Below, one piece after another: positions 1-5,000 of a DNA stretch of 7,867 nt (position 1 is the stretch's first letter; every line of letters begins with the position of its first letter). The stretch is taken from the NCBI GenBank assembly GCA_947168325.1, contig CAMVLN010000071.1, forward strand, positions 1 through 7,867, written 5' to 3'. The position numbers and the translations under genes are program-made. The notes under the pieces were generated by a model, which worked only from the letters and a program-made list of their open reading frames with translations, had not been told where the DNA came from and did not search any database. The DNA comes from an uncultured Elusimicrobia bacterium (GTDB lineage: Bacteria; Elusimicrobiota; Endomicrobiia; Endomicrobiales; Endomicrobiaceae).

Positions 1-351
1 TTAAGAGATACAAAAAAAGATTTTTATAGAAAAAAAGAATTTGAGTTAGAAGAAAAATTAAAAAAGATAAATAAAGATTTACAAAAAATAGGAAAGGACT
101 CTAAACAAGTTAAGCAAGAACTGGATTACTCTATTCAAATAATGAAAAATTTAAGTAAGTGGTATAAAGAAGGTGATTATTTTGACAAAGGTGAAATTGT
201 TAAAGCATTGATATATAAAGCAACATTAACAAAAGATAATGAGATAATACCAACCTACAGATTACCTTTCAATATGTTTGCTTCGGCAAAAAATAAATTT
301 GAAAATAAAGATGTCGACGAGGGTTTAGACTTCTCTGTAACGGGTGGATGA
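1..351 (+). CDS. Probable large serine recombinase, C-terminal fragment (5' end outside window)
   Basis: The reading frame is open from the first base to a TGA at 349-351 (116 residues). The ATG at 142 is therefore internal and not a start. The N-terminal half is a Lys/Glu-rich, heptad-like helix (ELEEKLKKINKDLQKIGKD), as in the coiled coil of large serine recombinases. It is followed by KWYKEGDYFDKGEIVKALI and a short beta section ending in TYRLPFNMFASAKN, which resembles the end of the zinc-ribbon/recombinase region, where many members finish in a 'yk.PF' motif. The resolvase catalytic domain would lie to the left, outside the window, so the assignment rests on pattern resemblance alone. 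It is the only plus-strand gene here and converges on the tRNA genes. Its last codons lie inside the 3' end of tRNA-His, which suggests that it belongs to an element integrated at that tRNA. A truncated or re-created C-terminus is possible. Confidence 0.62.
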   Translation, partial: LRDTKKDFYRKKEFELEEKLKKINKDLQKIGKDSKQVKQELDYSIQIMKNLSKWYKEGDYFDKGEIVKALIYKATLTKDNEIIPTYRLPFNMFASAKNKFENKDVDEGLDFSVTGG

Positions 352-417
352 CGAGATTTGAACCCGCGACCTTCGCTTCCACAGAGCGACGCTCTAACCA
401 GCTGAGCTACATCCACC
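343..417 (-). tRNA. tRNA-His, anticodon GTG
   Basis: On the minus strand the sequence folds as a complete cloverleaf. The acceptor stem GTGGATG/CATCCAC pairs 410-416 with 344-350. The D arm is GCTC/GAGC with an AGCTGGTTA loop. The anticodon stem is TCGCT/AGCGA with loop CTGTGGA, placing anticodon GTG at 380-382. The variable loop is AGGTC and the T arm is GCGGG-TTCAAAT-CTCGT. An extra 5' G (417) opposite discriminator C (343) is the G-1:C73 pair that identifies histidine tRNAs, encoded here in the DNA. CCA is not encoded. It probably shares a transcript with tRNA-Arg 52 bp upstream. Its 3' end overlaps the stop codon of the plus-strand recombinase fragment. Confidence 0.97.
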
Positions 418-469
418 AACTATTAATAAAAATATTTTGTAGTATATGGTTCTTTTTAAACTATTAAAG

Positions 470-543
470 CGTCTCCGACGTGAGTTGAACACGTAACCTA
501 CTGCTTAGAAGGCAGTTGCTCTATCCAATTGAGCTACGGAGAC
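470..543 (-). tRNA. tRNA-Arg, anticodon TCT
   Basis: The minus strand gives a full cloverleaf. The acceptor is GTCTCCG/CGGAGAC (537-543 with 471-477) with discriminator G at 470. The D arm is GCTC/GAGC with loop AATTGGATA. The anticodon stem is ACTGC/GCAGT with loop CTTCTAA, so the anticodon is TCT (507-509). The variable loop is AGGTT and the T arm is ACGTG-TTCAACT-CACGT. It reads AGA and AGG, the arginine codons favoured in AT-rich genomes. CCA is not encoded. It is the first gene of a probable two-tRNA transcript with tRNA-His. Confidence 0.97.
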
Positions 544-560
544 ACCCTTGACAAACCAGC

Positions 561-589
561 ATTATACAAAAAGTTTATTTTGTAGTCAA
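561..589 (-). promoter_or_regulatory. Sigma-70-type promoter of the tRNA-Arg/tRNA-His unit
   Basis: On the minus strand, TTGACT (584-589) and a perfect TATAAT (561-566) are separated by exactly 17 bp. This predicts a start near position 554, about ten bases before the mature 5' end of tRNA-Arg. The spacing and near-consensus boxes are what a stable-RNA promoter should look like. No other promoter is evident between the two tRNAs. Confidence 0.8.
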
Positions 590-603
590 TAAAATGTATT
601 GGC

Positions 604-646
604 CATAACATATTGGACTTTTTAAGCAAGGTTAGTTTATCAAATT
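604..646 (-). mobile_element. Remnant of an insertion-sequence 3' end (solo IS end)
   Basis: This stretch matches 7751-7792, the transposase-stop side of the IS at the right edge of the window. There are 20 identical bases (604-623 versus 7751-7770), then a variable 7-8 base section, then 15 identical bases (632-646 versus 7778-7792). The second identical block contains, on the minus strand, the codons for Leu-Ile-Asn and the TAA stop of the transposase. Beyond 646 the resemblance ends and no transposase body is present. The likely outer boundary is near 595 (TGTA, compare TGTA at 7741). Both copies point the same way. It lies between the tRNA promoter and the DUF1232 stop. Confidence 0.6.
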
Positions 647-696
647 TTTACACAAAGCCAAAAGAGTTTTTGTAATTTTATTAAAATATATATTTT

Positions 697-1017
697 TTAT
701 TTATTTTGTATTATAAAAGCTATTATTAAAAATACTATTAAAATTATTATTGCTCCTAAACTTATCATTATCCATTTTATTGTATTAAATAATTTGTTTA
801 GTATAATATTTGTTTGACAAAATTGTTGTTGAATAAGATTTGTAAATGCTACTAAATTTACTGTAAAATCATCTATCCAGCCAACCACAGGGATATCGGG
901 AACTATATCTACAGGAGATAATCCATAAATCACAGCTATTGCCATTAATATCCAAGCTAAAACTTTTTTACTATCAATTTCTTTATTAATATTTTTATTT
1001 TTTTCATCAACTATCAT
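697..1017 (-). CDS. DUF1232 (YkvA-like) small membrane protein
   Basis: This is a 106-residue protein. Residues 25-58 carry the DUF1232 signature, with YGLSPVDIVPDIP at 31-43 followed by VVGWIDD at 44-50, the family's hydrophobic helix, 'sPiDliPD' and 'lG..DD' pattern. Residues 82-103 (WIMISLGAIIILIVFLIIAFII) are a strongly hydrophobic C-terminal membrane helix. The first 19 residues are charged (Lys/Asn/Asp). An AGGA at 1022-1025 lies 4 bases before the ATG, within AAAGGA, which supports this start. The family is widespread in bacteria and has no agreed biochemical function, so none is claimed. It is separated from hisS by 298 bp containing a hairpin and a plausible promoter, so it is probably transcribed on its own. 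The stretch downstream runs into the IS remnant and the tRNA promoter. Confidence 0.85.
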   Translation of the reverse strand: MIVDEKNKNINKEIDSKKVLAWILMAIAVIYGLSPVDIVPDIPVVGWIDDFTVNLVAFTNLIQQQFCQTNIILNKLFNTIKWIMISLGAIIILIVFLIIAFIIQNK

Positions 1018-1065
1018 TTTTTCCTTTAAATAAGAATATATTTATTCTATATAGTTTACATCTAT

Positions 1066-1094
1066 ATTATCATCTTCTTATTTTTTTATTTCAA
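1066..1094 (-). promoter_or_regulatory. Possible promoter of the DUF1232 gene
   Basis: On the minus strand, TTGAAA (1089-1094) and GATAAT (1066-1071) are 17 bp apart. They lie about 50-75 bp upstream of the DUF1232 ATG. The -35 box falls in the loop and inner stem of the hairpin at 1072-1106. Such boxes arise easily by chance in DNA this AT-rich, so the call is tentative. Confidence 0.4.
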
Positions 1095-1106
1095 AAATAA
1101 GAAGAT
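1072..1106. repeat. Perfect 14-bp inverted repeat with 7-base loop between hisS and the DUF1232 gene
   Basis: The left arm ATCTTCTTATTTTT (1072-1085) is exactly complementary to the right arm AAAAATAAGAAGAT (1093-1106), with loop TTATTTC. It lies 210 bp after the hisS stop and 55 bp before the DUF1232 start. No run of T follows on either strand outside the stem, so it is not a textbook intrinsic terminator. It could be a terminator variant, an mRNA end-protecting hairpin or an operator overlapping the proposed promoter. Confidence 0.75.
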
Positions 1107-1315
1107 AAATAGGTTATAATACATATTTTAGATATTTCAAGAATAAAAAATTTAAGTAATTATTTAAATATTTTAACTGTATCTACTGCTTTTATTTTAC
1201 TCTACTTTTCGCTAAAAAATGTTCTTATTAGACAAAATATGGTTATTTTAAAAATAATATTTTTCAATAGATATCTAGTATTGTCAAAATTTTAAAAACA
1301 AGAAAGATGATATTT
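1107..1315. other. AT-rich non-coding stretch downstream of hisS
   Basis: Together with the hairpin and promoter region, this makes a 298-bp gap between hisS and the DUF1232 gene. I find no credible reading frame, RNA gene or strong terminator here. Only short A/T palindromes such as TTATTTTAAAAATAA near 1243-1257 are present. Confidence 0.6.
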
Positions 1316-2572
1316 TTAAATTGAAACTTCTTGTTGTTGATGAGTTTTCATATCTTTTATGATAATTTTACCATTATCAAATTCTGTTTTACCAAACAAA
1401 ATAGTTTTACTAGCTTCTATTTTATCTGCAAGTTTAAATTGTAATTTCAAACTTTTATTTAAAAATGGTCCTTCTACCACTATATTATCTTGTAAATTTA
1501 ATTTCTGTTTAATATTGTTTTTATTTAATATTAGATTATTTGCAAACTTAAATGCTTCATCAAAAAGTTCACTATCTGCAAGAGCTATAAATATTATATC
1601 GTTTTTAGGTAACTTATTAAAAAATCCTGCATTTTGTGCTGCCATTAAAACTCTTTCTGAACCTAGTGCAAAACCTACACTAGGAATTTGCTGTCCACCC
1701 AACTCTTTTACTAAATTGTCGTATCTACCACCTGCACAAATAGCATCTTGTGAACCAATAACTTTTGATCTAACTTCAAAAACTGTTCTTGTATAATAAT
1801 CAAGCCCTCTTACTAATTTATCGTCTACAAAATAATCACAATCTACTGTTTTTAATAATGATTGAACCCGTTTGAAATGATTTTTACAATCCTCACATAA
1901 ACATACTTGCATTGTAGGAATATTTTGAAATTTTTGTGAATCTATTTTACAGTCAAGTAATCTTAATGGATTTTTTTCTAATCTTCTTTTACAATCTTCA
2001 CACAAATCTTGTATTGAAGAAAAATAATTCACTAATTTTTGTCTAAACATCGGTCTACAATTTTGGCAACCTAATGAATTTATGTGTATTACCACATCAT
2101 TTATATTTAATGTAGATAATATTTCTTTTGCAAGTAATATAATTTCAACATCTGCATTAGGATTTGAATTTCCTAAATACTCTGCCCCCATTTGCAAAAA
2201 CTCTCTGTATCTTCCAGCTTGTGGCCTTTCATATCTAAACATATCTCCACAATAAAAAAATTTTCCCATAGGCTCTTCAATATCTAATCTATGTTCAATA
2301 TATGCCCTAACAAGTGATGCTGTTCCTTCAGGTCTTAATGCAAGTTTTCTACCTTTTCTATCTTCAAAAACATACATTTCTTTTTCTACAATATCTGTTG
2401 CTTCACCTATAGATCTAGTAAAAAGTGCCACATCTTCAAACATAGGAGTTTTTATTTCTTTAAAATTTCTTTTTCTAAAAACAGCTCTAGATATTTTATC
2501 TAATTCTTCCAAAGCCAATGCCATTTGACCATATATATCGTGAGTACCTCTTGGTGCTTTATACTGAGTCAT
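1316..2572 (-). CDS. hisS: Histidyl-tRNA synthetase (class II)
   Basis: This is a 418-residue cytoplasmic enzyme that charges tRNA-His with histidine using ATP; its length is normal for bacterial HisRS. The N-terminus has APRGTHDI (6-13). LRPEGTASLVRAYIEH (79-94) and motif 2, FRYERPQAGRYREFLQ (112-127), form the catalytic site. GLDYYTRTVFEV (256-267) is the histidine-specific HisA motif. AGGRYDNL (280-287) and the motif 3 region PSVGFALGSERV (297-308) follow. The C-terminal ~95 residues are the anticodon-binding domain. The insertion between motifs is cysteine-rich (GCQNC 169-173, CEDC 191-194, CLCEDC 224-229), as in the Clostridium-type HisRS subgroup. Metal binding there is possible but not shown. 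AGGAG at 2578-2582 overlaps the DUF502 stop, and 5 bases separate it from the ATG. It is the last gene of the operon and lies about 900 bp from the tRNA-His gene. Confidence 0.97.
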   Translation of the reverse strand: MTQYKAPRGTHDIYGQMALALEELDKISRAVFRKRNFKEIKTPMFEDVALFTRSIGEATDIVEKEMYVFEDRKGRKLALRPEGTASLVRAYIEHRLDIEEPMGKFFYCGDMFRYERPQAGRYREFLQMGAEYLGNSNPNADVEIILLAKEILSTLNINDVVIHINSLGCQNCRPMFRQKLVNYFSSIQDLCEDCKRRLEKNPLRLLDCKIDSQKFQNIPTMQVCLCEDCKNHFKRVQSLLKTVDCDYFVDDKLVRGLDYYTRTVFEVRSKVIGSQDAICAGGRYDNLVKELGGQQIPSVGFALGSERVLMAAQNAGFFNKLPKNDIIFIALADSELFDEAFKFANNLILNKNNIKQKLNLQDNIVVEGPFLNKSLKLQFKLADKIEASKTILFGKTEFDNGKIIIKDMKTHQQQEVSI

Positions 2573-2577
2573 TTTTT

Positions 2578-2582
2578 CTCCT
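2578..2582 (-). promoter_or_regulatory. Ribosome binding site of hisS inside the DUF502 stop region
   Basis: On the minus strand the AGGAG at 2578-2582 shares bases with the TAG stop codon of the DUF502 gene (2581-2583) and is 5 bases from the hisS ATG. This arrangement suggests that hisS translation is coupled to termination of DUF502 translation. It also fixes the hisS start. Confidence 0.75.
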
Positions 2583-3252
2583 AATCATTTATTTTCTTAT
2601 CTGGTTGAATAATTCCTGCAGATATTATGTACTGTATAGCTTGCTCAACTGTATAATCACTTTCAATAATATCTTCTTTCTTTACTAACATTAAAAAACC
2701 TGTTGTTGGATTTGGTGTGGTAGGCATAAAAGTAGAAAAATACTTTTGACCGTTTATTACTTTTTCACCAGTAGAAAAAGCTACACAATAAGAATCTTTT
2801 GTAGGAAAAGGAACAAAAACCACTTTTTGAAAATTTTTTGTTGTATCATTATCATTTGCAAAAAAAGAAAATAACTTTTTTAAAGAGGAATATATACTTC
2901 CTACTAATGGCAACTTTATAAAAAAATTTTCAAAAAAATTGTACATTTTTTTACCAAACCATATATTTGTAAAAAAACCTATAAAAAAAATTATTACTAA
3001 AGTTAAACAGAAACTTGCTATTTTTGCTAACCATTCTACCCACTGAGAATCAGATGTAAAAATCTTTAAAAATGGAGCCAATATCGGCATAGAAAGACTA
3101 CTAATCCATTTAAAGACAAAAAGAATTATAAAAACAGTCAGCCATACCGGAAGTATAACTAGAAGCCCGGAAATGAAAGATTTTTTTAAAATATCTTTTT
3201 TTTCTTTTTTTGAGTTATCTTCTTTTAAAGGTTGTAAATTTTTATTTACCAT
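2581..3252 (-). CDS. DUF502 family integral membrane protein
   Basis: This 223-residue protein matches the DUF502 (COG2928) pattern throughout. A lysine-rich N-terminus (1-25) precedes membrane helix 1 (about 27-50, SGLLVILPVWLTVFIILFVF). Helix 2 lies at about 74-98 (LAKIASFCLTLVIIFFIGFF). Then comes the conserved KLPLVGSIYSSLKKL (113-127) and a soluble domain with VVFVPFPTKDSYCVAFSTGE (144-163) and the diagnostic FMPTTPNPTTGFLMLV (175-190). The end is EQAIQYIISAGI (203-214). The family's function is not firmly established in bacteria. The ATG overlaps the end of the upstream mutase gene by 11 bp, and GGAGA lies about 11 bases before it, rather far, so translation may rely on coupling. It is sandwiched between a sugar-phosphate mutase and hisS, which gives no clear functional hint. 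Confidence 0.92.
   Translation of the reverse strand: MVNKNLQPLKEDNSKKEKKDILKKSFISGLLVILPVWLTVFIILFVFKWISSLSMPILAPFLKIFTSDSQWVEWLAKIASFCLTLVIIFFIGFFTNIWFGKKMYNFFENFFIKLPLVGSIYSSLKKLFSFFANDNDTTKNFQKVVFVPFPTKDSYCVAFSTGEKVINGQKYFSTFMPTTPNPTTGFLMLVKKEDIIESDYTVEQAIQYIISAGIIQPDKKIND
3242..3252 (-). other. 11-bp overlap of mutase stop and DUF502 start
   Basis: On the minus strand ATGGTAAATAA carries the DUF502 start (ATG) and, in another frame, the final codons and TAA of the mutase. Overlapping genes in this arrangement are usually co-transcribed and often translationally coupled. Confidence 0.9.
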
Positions 3253-4672
3253 TTATAAATTTTTCTCCGGCTGATATTAATTTTTTTAATTTTTCATTTG
3301 TTGTGCTTTCAGCATACAATCTTACAATAGGCTCTGTTCCTGATAATCTAAAACCTATCCATGTATCTTCGTCTATTATAAATTTATATCCATCAAGTGT
3401 AACAACTTCATTAATTTTCATTCCTGCAATTTTTTCTGGAGACTTTTTTTCTAATGTTTGTTTAAAATTTTCCATTACTTCTTTTGATAATCTAAAATTT
3501 TCTCTTGCTGTTACTACAGGACCTGTTAATTTTGTAATATCTTTTAATACAGCACCTAAAGATTTTTTATTTACAGCAACTACTTCTGCCATAAGTAAAC
3601 AGGCTATAATACCATCTTTTTCTGGAACATGCCCTCTTATAGTAAGCCCTCCTGATTCTTCTCCACCAATAATAAAATCATCTGGTCTTTGTGTTAAAAT
3701 ATCGCCAATATATTTAAACCCAACTGGGGTCTCTACAACTTCTATTGCTAGTTTTGCTGCAAGTTTATCTATTAAATGGCTTGTCATAACACTTCTTACA
3801 ACAACCCCTTTCCATCCTCTTGTTTTATTTAAATGATATAATAATATAGGAATTACTTGATTGGGTGTAATAAAAGTTCCGTCTGAATCTACTATACCAA
3901 ACCTATCTGCATCACCGTCCACAGAAAGACCAATTTTATAAGCTTCTTTTTTTATTATTGATTTTAACTCTTTTAAGTTTGCTTCACAAGGTTCTGGAGA
4001 ATGTCCATCAAATAAAGGATCTCTTTGTTTATCTAAAACTTTTAATTTTAAACCTGCTTGTTCTAACAATGTATCTAAGTAGTCATCACCTGTTCCATGC
4101 AAAATATCAGCTACAACTTTTAAACCAGATTTTTTCAATAATTTAAAATTAACCAATTGTTTTATTCTCTTTAAATAGGCTGGCCTTGGATCATAATATT
4201 TTATTATTGCAGATTTCAAACCTTCATCTAAACTTAATCTTTTAACATCTGATATTTTTATCTGTGTACAATATTTTTCAATTTTTTGTGTCGTCTCTGG
4301 CAATGCCGGGCCACCCCATGATGGAGAAAATTTTATTCCGTTATATTCCGGTGGATTGTGACTAGCTGTAAAATTAATACCACCTGCAAGTTTATTTGCA
4401 ACTATATCATAAGCTATAACTGGTGTAGGAGTATTTCTTTTACATAACAAAACTTTTATTTTATTTCCTGCTAAAACCTCTGCAGAAATGTTAGCATATT
4501 TATCTGATAAGAATCTTGTATCATAACCAATTATCACTGCTTTATCTTTTTTATAATCTTTGTCGTCATTAATAAGATAATTAGCTATTGCTTGTGTAAC
4601 AATTTTAACATTATCAAAAGTAAAATCATCTGCTATTATTCCTCTCCAACCTGATGTTCCAAATTTAATCAT
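3242..4672 (-). CDS. Phosphoglucomutase/phosphomannomutase (alpha-D-phosphohexomutase)
   Basis: A 476-residue cytoplasmic enzyme that interconverts hexose-6-phosphate and hexose-1-phosphate through a phosphoserine and Mg2+. All four signature loops of the superfamily are intact. The N-terminus is FGTSGWRGIIADDFTF (4-19). The active-site loop TASHNPPEYNGIKF (102-115) has catalytic Ser104. The metal loop is DGDADR (252-257), the sugar-specificity loop GGEESGG (336-342) and the phosphate loop RLSGTEPIVRLYAE (442-455). Glu-x-Ser-Gly in the sugar loop is usual for enzymes using glucose and/or mannose phosphates, and sequence alone does not separate the two. AGGAG lies 6 bases before the ATG. It is the first gene of the operon with DUF502 and hisS, and lies 328 bp downstream of the nucleotidyltransferase fusion. 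It could supply hexose-1-phosphate to that fusion for nucleotide-sugar synthesis. Confidence 0.95.
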   Translation of the reverse strand: MIKFGTSGWRGIIADDFTFDNVKIVTQAIANYLINDDKDYKKDKAVIIGYDTRFLSDKYANISAEVLAGNKIKVLLCKRNTPTPVIAYDIVANKLAGGINFTASHNPPEYNGIKFSPSWGGPALPETTQKIEKYCTQIKISDVKRLSLDEGLKSAIIKYYDPRPAYLKRIKQLVNFKLLKKSGLKVVADILHGTGDDYLDTLLEQAGLKLKVLDKQRDPLFDGHSPEPCEANLKELKSIIKKEAYKIGLSVDGDADRFGIVDSDGTFITPNQVIPILLYHLNKTRGWKGVVVRSVMTSHLIDKLAAKLAIEVVETPVGFKYIGDILTQRPDDFIIGGEESGGLTIRGHVPEKDGIIACLLMAEVVAVNKKSLGAVLKDITKLTGPVVTARENFRLSKEVMENFKQTLEKKSPEKIAGMKINEVVTLDGYKFIIDEDTWIGFRLSGTEPIVRLYAESTTNEKLKKLISAGEKFINGK

Positions 4673-4767
4673 TTCTTTCTCCTATAAAAATATAATCGGC
4701 AACTTGAAGCTGTAGCTAATAGTTTAAAGCTAATAAAGAAAAACTTTTAATACTGTATAGTCTAATC

Positions 4768-4783
4768 TATAATTTAAATTATA
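4768..4783. repeat. 16-bp perfect AT palindrome
   Basis: TATAATTTAAATTATA is exactly self-complementary about the 4775/4776 junction. It contains a TATAAT on each strand, so it may be part of the promoter of the mutase operon or a regulator site. In DNA this AT-rich it may also be chance. Confidence 0.45.
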
Positions 4784-4879
4784 CACTTACACAAAATTCT
4801 ATAATTTTTCAATTCTAAAATTTTCGTAAACAAAAAACAAATCGAAGTTTAATAATTACTTCAATTCTACACTATATTT

Positions 4880-4903
4880 CATAAATCATATCATAAATCA
4901 TAT
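4880..4903. repeat. Two tandem copies of a 12-bp unit
   Basis: CATAAATCATAT occurs twice with no gap and no mismatch. No function can be read from it. It may be slippage-generated. Confidence 0.7.
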
Positions 4904-4960
4904 ATTAAAATTCAGCAAACTTATCTTTTATAGAGAGAAACAAACTATCTTAAACATAAA

Positions 4961-4977
4961 CTTAATATTTAATTAAG
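4961..4977 (-). terminator. Weak possible terminator of the nucleotidyltransferase fusion gene
   Basis: On the minus strand, 24 bases past the stop codon, CTTAAT-TAAAT-ATTAAG forms a 6-bp stem with a 5-base loop, followed by TTTATGTTT. The stem is AT-only apart from one C:G pair and the T run is broken, so the call is weak. A second short hairpin, TGTAA/TTACA at 4992-5005, includes the stop codon itself. Confidence 0.3.
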
Positions 4978-5000
4978 CCAAAAATTTGTTTTGTAATTTT

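Larger units (their letters stand above)
4673..5000. other. AT-rich intergenic region with small repeats, upstream of the mutase operon
   Basis: There is no credible gene in these 328 bp. Visible structure includes a 12-bp unit, CATAAATCATAT, repeated in tandem (4880-4891 and 4892-4903). A 16-bp perfect palindrome, TATAATTTAAATTATA, lies at 4768-4783, and AGCTAATA occurs twice (4714-4721, 4728-4735). The region should hold the terminator of the upstream fusion gene and the promoter of the mutase-DUF502-hisS operon. On the minus strand a weak TTGTGT-N17-TATAGA pair and the TATAAT at 4778-4783 are candidates, but no box pair stands out. Confidence 0.6.

Noticed and set aside
142..351. A separate 69-residue gene starting at ATG 142
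   Set aside because: The frame stays open upstream to the first base of the window, with a coherent coiled-coil sequence, so the ATG is an internal methionine of a larger protein.
1359..1796. 145-codon open frame on the plus strand
   Set aside because: It lies wholly antisense to hisS, whose protein is unmistakable. The translation is low-complexity Leu/Asn/Ser and resembles no family.
3210..3836. 208-codon open frame on the plus strand
   Set aside because: It is antisense to the mutase and the DUF502 start. Its composition reflects the reverse complement of those genes and it has no domain pattern.
3958..4146. 62-codon open frame on the plus strand
   Set aside because: It is antisense to the mutase gene, short, and without a ribosome binding site or recognisable motif.
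4844..4862. GAAGT/ACTTC stem followed by a T-rich stretch on the minus strand, as a terminator
   Set aside because: It has only five pairs and a nine-base loop, and lies 140 bp past the fusion gene; too weak to call.
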